A stretch of DNA of 47,748 nucleotides from an uncultured Clostridia bacterium (lineage in GTDB: Bacteria; Bacillota; Clostridia; Lachnospirales; CAG-274), in the NCBI GenBank assembly GCA_947632615.1, contig CANRPW010000019.1:1-47748 (forward strand). The letters are read 5' to 3'. The notes under the pieces are model-generated. The model worked only from the letters and a program-made list of their open reading frames with translations, was not told the origin of the DNA and did no database searches. Within the stretch, counting starts at the first letter, position 1; the number at the start of each line of letters is the position of its first letter. This document shows positions 9,242 through 19,829 of the stretch, in pieces. The position numbers and the translations under genes are program-made.

Positions 9242-10372
9242 TTATGACATGGCCTTCTTTATTTTATCCGACAATTTTTCCTTTTTTGGTAGTCCGCCGA
9301 ATTCTCTTATAAGGTCCTTTTGTGCATTGGTGCAGTTTGTGGGAATTTCCACCTTCACCGTAACTATATGGTCGCCTCTTTTATTTGGCGAGCGCAGGAA
9401 GGGCACGCCCCTGCCTCTTAGATAAATTTTATCGTCGGGCTGAACGCCGGGCTTAAGTGTGTATTTAATGTCGCCGTCAAGAGTGGGTATGGTTATTTCG
9501 TCACCAAGTATAGCCTGCACAACACTTATTTTTACTTCCGAAAGTATATTTGTTTCGTTTCGTATAAACTTCGGGCTTGGGCGTACGCTTACGGTTATAA
9601 GCAGATCGCCGCTGCCGCCGCCGTTAGAGCCTGCGTTTCCAAAGCCTGCTTTTCTTATGGTCTGACCTGTGTTTATTCCCTTAGGAATGGTTATTTCAAC
9701 AGACTTTGTCTTTCTCAGCTTGCCTACGCCGTTGCAGTCAGGACAGGGACTGTCTACTACGGTTCCCTTTCCGCCGCAGGTATGGCAGGTCGTCTGAGAC
9801 TGCATCATACCGAGAATTGTCTGCTTTGTAGTGACCTCCATTCCGCTGCCGCCGCAGGTTGGGCAGGTCTTGGGGGCTGTGCCTGCCTTTGCGCCGCTGC
9901 CGTGACAGCTTTCGCAGTTTTCAACCACATTAACGGTCACTGTCTTTGTGCAGCCAAATATGGCTTCTTCAAAGTTCAGTATGATGTTCATGTTTATGTC
10001 AGAGCCACGCATAGGTCCGTTTCTTCTTGCGCCTCTTCCGCCGCCGAAAACGCTGCCGAATATGTCGCCGAAAATATCGCCCATATCCATATTGAAGCCG
10101 CCGCCCATACCGCCTGAAAATCCGCCTGCGCCCATACCGCCCTGCTCGAAGGCTTTATGACCGTATCTGTCATAGGCTGCGCGCTTGTCGGGGTCTGACA
10201 GAACTTCATTCGCCTCATTCAGCTCTTTGAATTTAGCCTCGGCATCGGGGTCGTCGGGGTTAAAATCCGGATGGCACTCCTTGGCCTTTTTTCTGTATGC
10301 CTTTTTGATCTGGTCTTGGGAGGCGTTTTTATCCACCCCCATGACCTCGTAATAATCTCTTTTTTCTGCCAT
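9242..10372 (-). CDS. dnaJ: Chaperone DnaJ (Hsp40)
   Basis: DnaJ delivers unfolded clients to DnaK and stimulates its ATPase. The J domain (residues 1-70) has the catalytic HPD at 34-36. It is followed by a Gly/Phe-rich linker (about 75-125), then four CxxCxGxG-type zinc repeats: [24 protein letters not shown] and [10 protein letters not shown]-terminal client-binding beta domain completes the protein. The 376-residue length is standard. The start lies 15 bases after the dnaK stop, so it is cotranscribed as the last gene of hrcA-grpE-dnaK-dnaJ. Confidence 0.97.
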   Translation of the reverse strand: MAEKRDYYEVMGVDKNASQDQIKKAYRKKAKECHPDFNPDDPDAEAKFKELNEANEVLSDPDKRAAYDRYGHKAFEQGGMGAGGFSGGMGGGFNMDMGDIFGDIFGSVFGGGRGARRNGPMRGSDINMNIILNFEEAIFGCTKTVTVNVVENCESCHGSGAKAGTAPKTCPTCGGSGMEVTTKQTILGMMQSQTTCHTCGGKGTVVDSPCPDCNGVGKLRKTKSVEITIPKGINTGQTIRKAGFGNAGSNGGGSGDLLITVSVRPSPKFIRNETNILSEVKISVVQAILGDEITIPTLDGDIKYTLKPGVQPDDKIYLRGRGVPFLRSPNKRGDHIVTVKVEIPTNCTNAQKDLIREFGGLPKKEKLSDKIKKAMS

Positions 10373-10387
10373 AACGATCTTTCCTTA

Positions 10388-12259
<1,872 letters not shown>

Positions 12260-12270
12260 TTATTACTATG

Positions 12271-12828
12271 TCAGTTTGCAACGACAACCATAGCGGGACG
12301 AATTACCCTGTCGTTTATTTTATAGCCCTTCTGCAAAACCTGAGCCACGGTGTTTTCGCCAAGCTCCTCGTTTTCTGTGTGCATTACGGCATTGTGGAAG
12401 TTGGGGTCGAAGGTCTCGCCTTCAGCTTCTATTTCCTTTATGCCCATACCTTCAAAGGCTTCTTTCATTTGGTTGTATATCATTTCAACGCCCTTATAAA
12501 AGCCGCCGTCTTTGTCTGCCTCTGAAGAAAGCGCCCTTTCAAAATTATCCATAACGGGCAGCAGACTTTCAGCCGCATAGGCAAGACCCGAAGAATACAT
12601 TGCCGACTTTTCAGCCGCAGTTCTTTTTCTGAAGTTGTCAAACTCCGCAAGCCTTCTTAAAAGCTTGTCGTTAAGGTCGGCGACTTGCGCTTCAAGCTCC
12701 TCCTCACGGGTGGGCTTAACTTCTTCTATAACCTCATCGGCTTCGACCGTTTCAGCCGCTTCCCGGGTTTCTATTTCTTCGTCTTTTATGTCTTCTGTAT
12801 TGTCGATTATCTTTTCTTCTTCGCTCAT
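12271..12828 (-). CDS. grpE: Nucleotide exchange factor GrpE
   Basis: GrpE releases ADP from DnaK and resets the chaperone cycle. An acidic, disordered N-terminus (residues 1-45) leads into a long coiled coil containing the family segment AEFDNFRKRTAAEK. The C-terminal beta domain includes VLQKGYKINDRVIRPAMVVV. At 185 residues it is of normal size. Its ATG follows the hrcA stop after one base, with the ribosome site GGAGG inside the end of hrcA, so the two are coupled. Confidence 0.96.
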   Translation of the reverse strand: MSEEEKIIDNTEDIKDEEIETREAAETVEADEVIEEVKPTREEELEAQVADLNDKLLRRLAEFDNFRKRTAAEKSAMYSSGLAYAAESLLPVMDNFERALSSEADKDGGFYKGVEMIYNQMKEAFEGMGIKEIEAEGETFDPNFHNAVMHTENEELGENTVAQVLQKGYKINDRVIRPAMVVVAN

Positions 12829-12829
12829 C

Positions 12830-13858
12830 TTAACCTCCCGTTATTTGTTTTATTACTTCGTTCAGACTTTCTATCATACCCCGAAGGACAGACACTGTCT
12901 GAGAGTAATTCATTCTTGTAGGACCTATAATGCCTATAAAGCCTATATTATCTCCCATTGTATAGTTTGTTTTTATGATAGACAGATCCTTTAGCTGTGA
13001 CAGATTGCTTTCGCCGCCAATTATTATCTGAACGGCTCCGTCACCTGCTGAATTGTCTTTTAACAGCTTTTGTAATATGTCCTTTTCTTCCAGAACCTTA
13101 AATACATTCTTTGCCTTTTCGATATCCGAAAATTCCGGGTAATCAAGTATATTGTTTACACCGCTGGTATATACCTCAGAGGTCTTGCTGCCCGTCTGAG
13201 AAATGGCTGTAAATATTTTGGCAATAAGCTCGCCGTAGGGCTTGAAGCTTTTAAGTATGTTCTCCGCGGCTTCTTTGTTTATCTCCGATCCGTAAAGACC
13301 GATGTAATTGTTTACCGCCGCCGTTATGGCGTTAAGTACGTCAAAGTCGGGTATTTTGCCCGCTCTTAATATGGTGTTTTCTACCTTTTTGCTCTCGGTG
13401 ACGCTTACCATAACAACGCTTCTGTCATCAACGCCTACCAAGGATATTTTCTTAAGCCTGTCGTTTTCCGCCTTTGCCTCGGTGACAACGGTTGCGTAGT
13501 TGGTGAGATGGGCAAGTGCCTTTGCCGTCTGCTCCATCAGATAGTCTATGTGGCTTATGTTTGACATAACAAGGTCTTTTAAAAATACGCTCTCCTCTTC
13601 GGAAATAGAACTGTGCCCCATTAGCCTGTCTACATAAAGCCTATAGCCCTTGTCTGAGGGAATTCTGCCTGCCGAGGTATGGGGCTGGCAAATAAGCCCC
13701 ATTTCTTCAAGGTCGCTCATTTCGTTTCTGATGGTGGCTGATGATATGCCCAAGGGATATTTTTTAGAGATCGTCCTCGAGCCTACAGGGTCGCCGGTTT
13801 TTATATAATCGGTTATTATAGCCTCCAAAATTTTAATTTTTCTTGAACTCAGATCCAT
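12830..13858 (-). CDS. hrcA: Heat-inducible repressor HrcA
   Basis: HrcA binds the CIRCE operator and represses class I heat-shock genes. Its folding depends on GroE. The N-terminal winged helix is visible (RKIKILEAIITDYIKTGDPV and SSATIRNEMSDLEEMGLI), followed by the GAF-like body. The start at 13858 has GGAGG with an 11-base spacer. A GTG nine bases upstream is only 2 bases from that site and is rejected. The gene lies 50 bases downstream of a CIRCE element, so it represses its own operon. It is first in hrcA-grpE-dnaK-dnaJ. Confidence 0.96.
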   Translation of the reverse strand: MDLSSRKIKILEAIITDYIKTGDPVGSRTISKKYPLGISSATIRNEMSDLEEMGLICQPHTSAGRIPSDKGYRLYVDRLMGHSSISEEESVFLKDLVMSNISHIDYLMEQTAKALAHLTNYATVVTEAKAENDRLKKISLVGVDDRSVVMVSVTESKKVENTILRAGKIPDFDVLNAITAAVNNYIGLYGSEINKEAAENILKSFKPYGELIAKIFTAISQTGSKTSEVYTSGVNNILDYPEFSDIEKAKNVFKVLEEKDILQKLLKDNSAGDGAVQIIIGGESNLSQLKDLSIIKTNYTMGDNIGFIGIIGPTRMNYSQTVSVLRGMIESLNEVIKQITGG

Positions 13859-13907
13859 AAAAATCACTTCCTCCGAAAGTCTTAGCCCTTCGATGGTTAC
13901 TGCGTTG

Positions 13908-13934
13908 TTAGCACTCTACCCTGTTGAGTGCTAT
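13908..13934 (-). promoter_or_regulatory. CIRCE operator
   Basis: TTAGCACTC (13908-13916), nine spacer bases and GAGTGCTAT (13926-13934) match the CIRCE consensus TTAGCACTC-N9-GAGTGCTAA except for the last base. It lies between the promoter and the hrcA start, the expected place for HrcA repression of this operon. Confidence 0.95.
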
Positions 13935-13945
13935 TAACTGTTATA

Positions 13946-13983
13946 AAAATATCACTTGTTGGCAAAAATGTCAAGTGATATTT
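13946..13983 (-). promoter_or_regulatory. hrcA operon promoter superimposed on the hemW terminator
   Basis: On the minus strand, TTGACA (13974-13969) and TATTTT (13951-13946) are 17 bases apart and serve the hrcA operon. The same DNA forms a 12-bp perfect inverted repeat (13947-13958 with 13972-13983). It begins 7 bases after the hemW stop and ends in a T tract, so it looks like the hemW terminator. The -35 straddles the left arm and the -10 lies in the right arm. Confidence 0.65.
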
Positions 13984-13989
13984 AAAAAT

Positions 13990-15090
13990 TTATAATAAAA
14001 AATCAGAAAATATTGTGTTGGAAACGTCTATGCCCTTCTCCGTAAGCCACAGCCTTTTTTCATCTCTTTCAATAAGCCCCAGGTCGCTGTATTTTTCTAT
14101 AACGCCCGGAAAAACCTCATAAATATCCGAGTTAAAAGCTATCCTGAATTCATCAAAGCTTACGCCTTCTGTCATACGAAGCCCCAAAAACATAAACTCC
14201 CCTATAATATCCTTAACCCTTAGCTTTTCCTCATAGCTTATTATGTTTTCCCCCATATACTCCTGAAAATCATCGGTGTTTGCAAACCTCACATTATCAT
14301 AAAGAGAATGAGCGGAAAGCCCAAAGCCAAGATAGTTATACCTTTTCCAATATCCCACATTGTGTCGGCAGCGTTTGCCCGCCTTGGCAAAATTGGATAT
14401 TTCGTATTTATGATAGCCTGCCGCCTCAAGCATTTCATTTGCTTTTCTATACATTATACGGTCTAAATCTTCATTTGTCTGATAATTTTTATATTTTTTA
14501 TAAAATGGCGTATTTTCTTCTATAATTAGGCTGTAGGCGGATATATGCTCGGGGGCAAGGCTTATGGCTTTTGCAAGAGTTTTCTCCCAGTCCTCAAGGG
14601 TTTGGGTGGGGTATGAAAACATAAGGTCTAAATTTATATTGTCAAAGCCTGCCTCTCTTATAATATGAAAGGCCTCCTCTGCCCTTTCGGCGGTGTGTAT
14701 TCTTCCCAGCAGCTTCAGGTTTTTATTTTGAAACGCCTGCACGCCCATGCTCACACGGTTTATGCCTGCGCGCTTATATGCCTTTAGCTTTTCGGGGCTT
14801 ACGCTGTCGGGGTTGGTTTCTATAGATATTTCGCAGTCGTTTGCTAAAATAAAGCTTTCACTCAGGGCTGACATAATTTCTTCTATATATTCTCCCTTTA
14901 TAAATGAGGGAGTGCCGCCGCCTATAAAAACAGTGTCTGCCTTCTGCCCCTTATACTTAGTCTTTCTTATCTCTCTTACAAGCCTGTTTACATAGCGCCT
15001 TACGTCCCCTTCTTCTCTATACGCCGAGTTAAAGTCGCAATAGCCGCACTTTGCCCTGCAAAAGGGAATGTGTATATATATTTCAAGCAT
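13990..15090 (-). CDS. hemW: Radical SAM protein HemW (heme chaperone, coproporphyrinogen-oxidase-like)
   Basis: The protein starts with IYIHIPFCRAKCGYCDFNS, the radical-SAM motif C-x3-C-x2-C at Cys11, Cys15 and Cys18. It also has FIGGGTPS, characteristic of the HemN/HemW group. HemW proteins bind heme and deliver it to respiratory enzymes. They lack the extra residues of true coproporphyrinogen dehydrogenase and were often misannotated as HemN. The 366-residue length fits HemW. It lies 16 bases after pcrA and upstream of hrcA; in Bacillus the same gene also precedes hrcA. The function in an anaerobe with uncertain heme use is inferred from the family. Confidence 0.9.
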   Translation of the reverse strand: MLEIYIHIPFCRAKCGYCDFNSAYREEGDVRRYVNRLVREIRKTKYKGQKADTVFIGGGTPSFIKGEYIEEIMSALSESFILANDCEISIETNPDSVSPEKLKAYKRAGINRVSMGVQAFQNKNLKLLGRIHTAERAEEAFHIIREAGFDNINLDLMFSYPTQTLEDWEKTLAKAISLAPEHISAYSLIIEENTPFYKKYKNYQTNEDLDRIMYRKANEMLEAAGYHKYEISNFAKAGKRCRHNVGYWKRYNYLGFGLSAHSLYDNVRFANTDDFQEYMGENIISYEEKLRVKDIIGEFMFLGLRMTEGVSFDEFRIAFNSDIYEVFPGVIEKYSDLGLIERDEKRLWLTEKGIDVSNTIFSDFLL

Positions 15091-15106
15091 AACTACACCG
15101 GCTTTC

Positions 15107-17326
15107 TTATTTTACGGGTTTTACCATTCCTGCATACAGCTTTTTGATGCCCGCCTTAAATTCTATGGTTAAAAGAGGGTCGCCAGAAGCTAAAGAAACC
15201 TCTATTACAGTGCCTATGCCATATTTAAGCTGTCTTACCTTATCACCGGGCTTATAGCTTACCTTAGATGGTGTAGAAGCCGATGTCTTTGGCTTAGAGC
15301 CTACCACATAGCCCCCGGATACATTTATGGGCTTTGTCACTGCCCTCTCACCGTATACGCGGCGGTCACGTCCGTAGGTTTTGGGCGTAGAATTTTCATA
15401 AGAAAGGTCCTTTATATATTTTGTGGGTATTTCCTCCAAAAACCTTGATGGAAGATTGAACACGGGGCTGCCGTGCTGCATACGGCTTTTGGCGCAGGTT
15501 ATGAAAAGCCTTTCCTCAGCTCTTGTAATGCCTACATATAAAAGACGTCTTTCCTCCTCCAGCTCGTCAGGCTTGCCCCCGAATATAACAAGGGACGAAG
15601 GGAAAATGCCGTCCTCAAAGCCTGCAAGAAATACAACGGGAAATTCAAGTCCCTTTGAAGCGTGAAGAGTGAGCAGAGAAACTGCCCCCTCGTCGGAGTT
15701 TAGAGCATCAGTGTCGGAAACAAGAGATATTTCATCAAGAAACGCCGCCAAGCTTGGGTCGTCTGGGTTTTGCTCTTCAAAATCCGCCGCCTTGCTTTTA
15801 AGCTCGTATATATTCTCTATCCTGTTTTGCGCCACAAGGTCGCCCTCTGCCATAAGCTCGGCAATATAGCCCGTTCTGGTATATATCTCGTCTACAAGGT
15901 CGCTTACGGGCACGGTCAGAGAGTCTTCTATCAATTCCTCGGCAAGGTCTCTGAACTCCTTGAGCTTTTTGCTTCTTGTGCCAAATTCGGGATATTTCTC
16001 TATGTGTTTTATAACCTCATACGAAGAGGTGTTATTTCTTGCTGCGGTCTGAGATATTCTCTCAATAGTTGCCGCCCCTATTCCCCTTTTGGGCACGTTT
16101 ATGATCCTCTCCAAATCAACCTGGGAATTGGGATTGTATATAAACTTAAGATATGCCATCATATCCTTGATTTCTGCCGTTTCGTAAAAGGAATGACCTC
16201 TTACGACCACATAGGGTATAGATGCTTTTACCATACCTTCTCCCAAAGCTCTTGAAAGGGCATTGTTTCTGTAGAGCACGGCTATGGAATTATAAGAATA
16301 TCCCTTATTTACAAGGCGCTTTATATTGTCGGCAATAAAAAGAGCTTCATCTCTGTCGCTGTCGGCTCTGTAAAAGGTTATGGGCTCGCCCTCGGGCTTA
16401 TCCGTCCAAAGTGTTTTGCCCTTTCTGCCTTCGTTGTTTTTAATAACGGCATTTGCCGCATCAAGTATAGACGAGGTAGAGCGGTAGTTCTGCTCAAGCT
16501 TTATTACCTTAGCATCAGGATAGTCCTCCTCAAAGCTCAATATATTTTGTATGTTTGCGCCCCTGAAAGCGTAAATGCTCTGGTCGTCGTCGCCTACCAC
16601 ACATAGATTTCTTCTATATGATGCCAGCATATTTACAAACAAATATTGAGCCGTATTGGTGTCCTGATATTCGTCTACCAATATATATTTATATTGGTTC
16701 TGATATTTCCTCAGCACCTCAGGATATGCCGTAAAAAGCTCCAAGGTCTTATTTATAAGGTCGCCAAAGTCAAAGGCGTTGTTTCTGAAAAGCTCCTTTT
16801 GATAGTCGGCATATATATCGGCTATCATCTCGGCTCTGAAGTTGTCTGCCTTTTCTCTCATTCCCGAGGGAGTAATGCACTCATTTTTAAAGCTGCTTAT
16901 GTATGAAAGAACAGACCTTGCCTTAAATGTCTTGTCGTCAAGATCGTTTTGTTTAATAATATTCTTAATAAGCCTCTCACAGTCTGAGGTGTCGTATATG
17001 GTAAAATTTTTGTTATATCCCAACAGATGTCCGTCACGCCTTAATATTTTAACGCAGGCGCTGTGAAATGTAGACACATTAACATAAGAGCCGCAGAAAA
17101 CGGCTCTTTCCACTCTTTCTCTCATTTCTCTTGCCGCCTTGTTGGTAAATGTTATGGCAAGAATTTCTCCGGCTGATGCAAGTCTATTTTCAAGAATATA
17201 GGCTATTCTGTGGGTAAGCACCCTGGTCTTGCCCGAGCCTGCGCCCGCAATAATAAGAAGAGGCCCTTCGGTATGAAGCACAGCCTCCCTCTGCATAGGG
17301 TTTAGCCCCTTTAATATATCACTCAT
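15107..17326 (-). CDS. pcrA: ATP-dependent DNA helicase PcrA/UvrD
   Basis: This superfamily 1A 3'-to-5' helicase acts in repair, in plasmid replication and in removing RecA or stalled RNA polymerase. The Walker A motif AGAGSGKT is at about residues 27-34. The Walker B region reads ILVDEYQDTN, motif III GDDDQSIYAFRGA, and motif V/VI TLHASKGLEFPVVF and LLYVGITRAEERL. The C-terminal Tudor-like domain (KPGDKVRQLKYGIGTV) binds RNA polymerase in Gram-positive PcrA. The 739-residue length is typical. The start overlaps the end of yerC by 8 bases. Bacillus also has yerC close to pcrA. Confidence 0.96.
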   Translation of the reverse strand: MSDILKGLNPMQREAVLHTEGPLLIIAGAGSGKTRVLTHRIAYILENRLASAGEILAITFTNKAAREMRERVERAVFCGSYVNVSTFHSACVKILRRDGHLLGYNKNFTIYDTSDCERLIKNIIKQNDLDDKTFKARSVLSYISSFKNECITPSGMREKADNFRAEMIADIYADYQKELFRNNAFDFGDLINKTLELFTAYPEVLRKYQNQYKYILVDEYQDTNTAQYLFVNMLASYRRNLCVVGDDDQSIYAFRGANIQNILSFEEDYPDAKVIKLEQNYRSTSSILDAANAVIKNNEGRKGKTLWTDKPEGEPITFYRADSDRDEALFIADNIKRLVNKGYSYNSIAVLYRNNALSRALGEGMVKASIPYVVVRGHSFYETAEIKDMMAYLKFIYNPNSQVDLERIINVPKRGIGAATIERISQTAARNNTSSYEVIKHIEKYPEFGTRSKKLKEFRDLAEELIEDSLTVPVSDLVDEIYTRTGYIAELMAEGDLVAQNRIENIYELKSKAADFEEQNPDDPSLAAFLDEISLVSDTDALNSDEGAVSLLTLHASKGLEFPVVFLAGFEDGIFPSSLVIFGGKPDELEEERRLLYVGITRAEERLFITCAKSRMQHGSPVFNLPSRFLEEIPTKYIKDLSYENSTPKTYGRDRRVYGERAVTKPINVSGGYVVGSKPKTSASTPSKVSYKPGDKVRQLKYGIGTVIEVSLASGDPLLTIEFKAGIKKLYAGMVKPVK

Positions 17327-17630
17327 TACGGTAATTCTCCTTTAAGTCACCTAATTTTTCAAAAAGCCTGTCATAGCCCCCTGTGCCATAGCTTAAGGAA
17401 CGGTTCACTCTGCTTATAGTAGCGGTAGACGAGCCTGTTGAGCGGGCAATTGCGGTGTAGGTCTTATTTTGCTTTAAAAGCACAGCCACCCAGAGCCTTT
17501 GAGTTATAGAGTTAAGCTCCTGCACGGTGCAGAGATCCTCCATAAAGGCAGCTATCTCCTCCCTTGTTTCAAGCTTTAACAAACAGTCGTACAAAAAATT
17601 TTTATCAAGTTTTATATCATCTTTTTTCAT
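17319..17630 (-). CDS. yerC: TrpR-like helix-turn-helix protein (YerC/YecD family)
   Basis: This 103-residue protein matches the YerC/YecD branch of the Trp-repressor-like superfamily. The core contains VQELNSITQRLWVAVLL and the helix-turn-helix YTAIARSTGSSTATISRVNR. No effector is known to me for this branch. It is the first gene of an operon with pcrA and hemW, and a good ATG context lies at 17630 (GGAGG on the minus strand with a short spacer). It may regulate this operon itself, which is inference. Confidence 0.88.
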   Translation of the reverse strand: MKKDDIKLDKNFLYDCLLKLETREEIAAFMEDLCTVQELNSITQRLWVAVLLKQNKTYTAIARSTGSSTATISRVNRSLSYGTGGYDRLFEKLGDLKENYRNE

Positions 17631-17653
17631 AAAAATTACCTCCGATTATTATT

Positions 17654-17682
17654 ATTTTACCACTTTAGTTTGCGAAAGTAAA
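17654..17682 (-). promoter_or_regulatory. Promoter of yerC-pcrA-hemW
   Basis: On the minus strand TTTACT (17682-17677) and TAAAAT (17659-17654) are separated by 17 bases, about 20 bases before the yerC start. It diverges from the rimP promoter at 17754-17782. Confidence 0.6.
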
Positions 17683-17753
17683 GAATAAAAGCCCGAAATT
17701 TTATTTTACTCGTGAGGGTTTTCGCATTTTGTAAATTTTTATGAAAAAAATGC

Positions 17754-17782
17754 TTGATTTTATATATATAGGGTGTTATAAT
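17754..17782 (+). promoter_or_regulatory. Promoter of the rimP-nusA-infB cluster
   Basis: TTGATT (17754-17759) and a perfect TATAAT (17777-17782) are 17 bases apart. Transcription would begin near 17789, just before the leader hairpin. Confidence 0.8.
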
Positions 17783-17808
17783 CACTATAGATGAAAATGT
17801 AGTAGTTT

Positions 17809-17839
17809 AAGAGTGGGTCACGCCCACTCTTGTTTTTTT
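17809..17839 (+). terminator. Leader terminator/attenuator of the nusA operon
   Basis: A 9-bp perfect stem (17809-17817 with 17823-17831) closes a 5-base loop and runs into a seven-T tract. It lies between the promoter and the rimP ribosome site, so it would stop most transcripts before the operon. Since nusA is in the operon and NusA modulates hairpin-dependent termination, feedback attenuation is plausible, but this is inference. Confidence 0.8.
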
Positions 17840-17857
17840 AATAGGAAGGAGACTGAA

Positions 17858-18319
17858 GTGCAGACAAAAGAAATTATTAAACAAACCGAAGCCTTTGCAA
17901 AAGACATAACAGACAAATATGCCTTAGAGCTTGTGGAAGTCGAGTATGTAAAGGAAGGGCAAGACAGGTTCCTTCGTGCTTATATAGACAAGGAAGGCGG
18001 CGTGACAATAGACGACTGCGAGAAGGTAAGCCGTGAGCTTGAAGAAATTTTAGACAAAGAAGACTTCATAGACGACGCCTACATTCTTGAAGTAAGCTCT
18101 CCCGGGCTTGACAGAGCTCTTAAAAAAGACTACGAATTTACAAAATACAAGGGCAGAACGGTTGACGTAAAGCTCTATAAGCCTATTGACAAGGTGAAGG
18201 AGTTTGAAGGGGAGCTTGTAGGGCTTGAAGACGGCAATATAATAATAAACACCGCCGAAGGTCAGCTCTCATTTAAAAGAGAAGACGTTGCCGTATGCCG
18301 CTTAAGCGTAATAATTTAA
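17858..18319 (+). CDS. rimP: Ribosome maturation factor RimP
   Basis: RimP assists assembly of the 30S ribosomal subunit. The protein shows the family segments YALELVEVEYVKEG, LRAYIDKEGGVTIDDCEKVS and YILEVSSPGLDRALKKD, then a C-terminal SH3-like domain. I set the start at GTG 17858, which has AAGGAG with a 6-base spacer. The longer frame from 17813 would run through the leader hairpin. The product is 153 residues, normal for the family. It heads the conserved rimP-nusA-ylxR-ylxQ-infB-rbfA cluster. Confidence 0.94.
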   Translation: MQTKEIIKQTEAFAKDITDKYALELVEVEYVKEGQDRFLRAYIDKEGGVTIDDCEKVSRELEEILDKEDFIDDAYILEVSSPGLDRALKKDYEFTKYKGRTVDVKLYKPIDKVKEFEGELVGLEDGNIIINTAEGQLSFKREDVAVCRLSVII

Positions 18320-18347
18320 GTTATCCAAACAGGAGGAAAAAACTATC

Positions 18348-19814
18348 ATGGATAAAAAAGAGCTGATAACAGCTTTAAATCTTTTGGAAAAGGAAAAAGG
18401 TATTGACAAGGAAATTATATTTGAAGCCATAGAGCTTTCACTGCTCACAGCTTCAAAGAAAAATTTTGGCTCTGCTCAGAATGTAAGAGTAGAGATGAAC
18501 AGAACAACAGGAGATATAAAGGTAATTGCATCAAAAGAGGTGGTTGAAGAAGTAGAGGACAAAAATCTTCAGATATCACTTGAAGATGCTAAAGAGATCT
18601 CCCCTAACTATGAGATAGGCGACAGTGTTGAGTTTGAGATAACTCCCCGAAACTTCGACAGGATCTCCGCTCAGACCGCAAAGCAGGTAGTTGTTCAGAA
18701 AATAAGAGAGGCGGAAAGAGAAAAGCTCTACAACGAATATATTGTAAAAGAGAAGGACATCGACACCGCCATAGTTCAGAGATACGAAAAGAAAAACGTA
18801 ATTGTTTCTCTTGGCAAAATGGAGGCAATGCTGCCCTTAAGAGAGCAGATGCCCGGAGAGGTCTACAATTTCAACGACAGAATAAAGGTATATATACTTG
18901 AAGTCAGACAGACTCCAAAAGGACCTCAGATAAACGCATCAAGAACGCACTACGAGCTTGTAAAAAGACTTTTCGAGCTTGAAGTTCCCGAAATTGCAGA
19001 CGGAACGGTTGAAATTAAGAGCATAGCAAGAGAAGCAGGCTCTCGTACAAAGATGGCGGTTTACTCAAAGCTTCCCGAGGTAGACCCTGTAGGCGCTTGC
19101 GTAGGTCAGAGCGGCTCAAGAGTAAATGTAATAGTTGACGAGCTAAAAGGCGAAAAGATAGACATTATCAACTGGAGCGAGGACACAGCCGAATTTATAA
19201 AGGCAGCCCTCAACCCTGCAAAGGTAATAGCCGTTGAGATAGGCGAAACAGAGGACGAAAAGTTTGCCAAGGTAGTAGTGGCAGACAATCAGTTAAGCCT
19301 TGCCATTGGTAAGGAGGGTCAGAATGTCCGCCTTGCCGCAAGACTTACAGGCAGAAAGATAGACATAAAGAGCGAAACTCAGGCAAAAGCCACAGGCTTT
19401 ATTGACTTCTCTGATGTTGAGAAGAAGTACACAATGCAGGATCTTGTAGCCGACTTTGACAAGGCTCACGCAGAGGTTTTGGCAGAGATGGAAGACGAAG
19501 CCAAAAAGGCAGCGGAAGCAGCAGAAGCAGCCAAAGAAGCCGAAACAGCAGAAGAAGCTGAGGAAGCTTACGAAGCACCGGCTGAGGAAGAAGCTAATGC
19601 AGAGGAAACTACGGAAACAGCAGAAGCAGAAGCCGAAGAAGCCGAAGAAGCTGCAGCTGAAAACACAGCCGATGACGACGATGACGACCTTAAAGGGCCA
19701 ATCAGAGTTAAAGGCGATGTAGGCTTTGACGGCGATAAGGAATTTATTGGCGAATTCAACGAAAAATACAGCGAAGACTATAACGACGAGTATGACAGCT
19801 ATTATGACGATTGA
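18348..19814 (+). CDS. nusA: Transcription factor NusA with long acidic tail
   Basis: NusA binds RNA polymerase and modulates pausing, termination and antitermination. The N-terminal polymerase-binding domain (1-125), the S1 domain (about 135-200) and two KH domains (GACVGQSGSRVNVI near 249, AIGKEGQNVRLAARLTG near 321) are all present. About 115 extra residues follow from position 375. They are rich in Ala and Glu, include a run of six Asp, and end in repeated Asp/Tyr. Gram-positive NusA normally ends soon after KH2, so the tail is unusual. The total of 488 residues resembles the length, but not the domain content, of proteobacterial NusA. Confidence 0.95.
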   Translation: MDKKELITALNLLEKEKGIDKEIIFEAIELSLLTASKKNFGSAQNVRVEMNRTTGDIKVIASKEVVEEVEDKNLQISLEDAKEISPNYEIGDSVEFEITPRNFDRISAQTAKQVVVQKIREAEREKLYNEYIVKEKDIDTAIVQRYEKKNVIVSLGKMEAMLPLREQMPGEVYNFNDRIKVYILEVRQTPKGPQINASRTHYELVKRLFELEVPEIADGTVEIKSIAREAGSRTKMAVYSKLPEVDPVGACVGQSGSRVNVIVDELKGEKIDIINWSEDTAEFIKAALNPAKVIAVEIGETEDEKFAKVVVADNQLSLAIGKEGQNVRLAARLTGRKIDIKSETQAKATGFIDFSDVEKKYTMQDLVADFDKAHAEVLAEMEDEAKKAAEAAEAAKEAETAEEAEEAYEAPAEEEANAEETTETAEAEAEEAEEAAAENTADDDDDDLKGPIRVKGDVGFDGDKEFIGEFNEKYSEDYNDEYDSYYDD

Positions 19815-19829
19815 TAAGAGGTGGTTTTG

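Noticed and set aside
9782..10218. Ala-rich frames opposite dnaJ's Gly/Phe region
   Set aside because: The composition simply mirrors the Gly-rich and zinc-repeat codons of dnaJ on the other strand.
19456..19722. Lys/Gln-rich frame in the nusA tail
   Set aside because: It is the shifted reading of repetitive Ala/Glu codons, not an independent gene.
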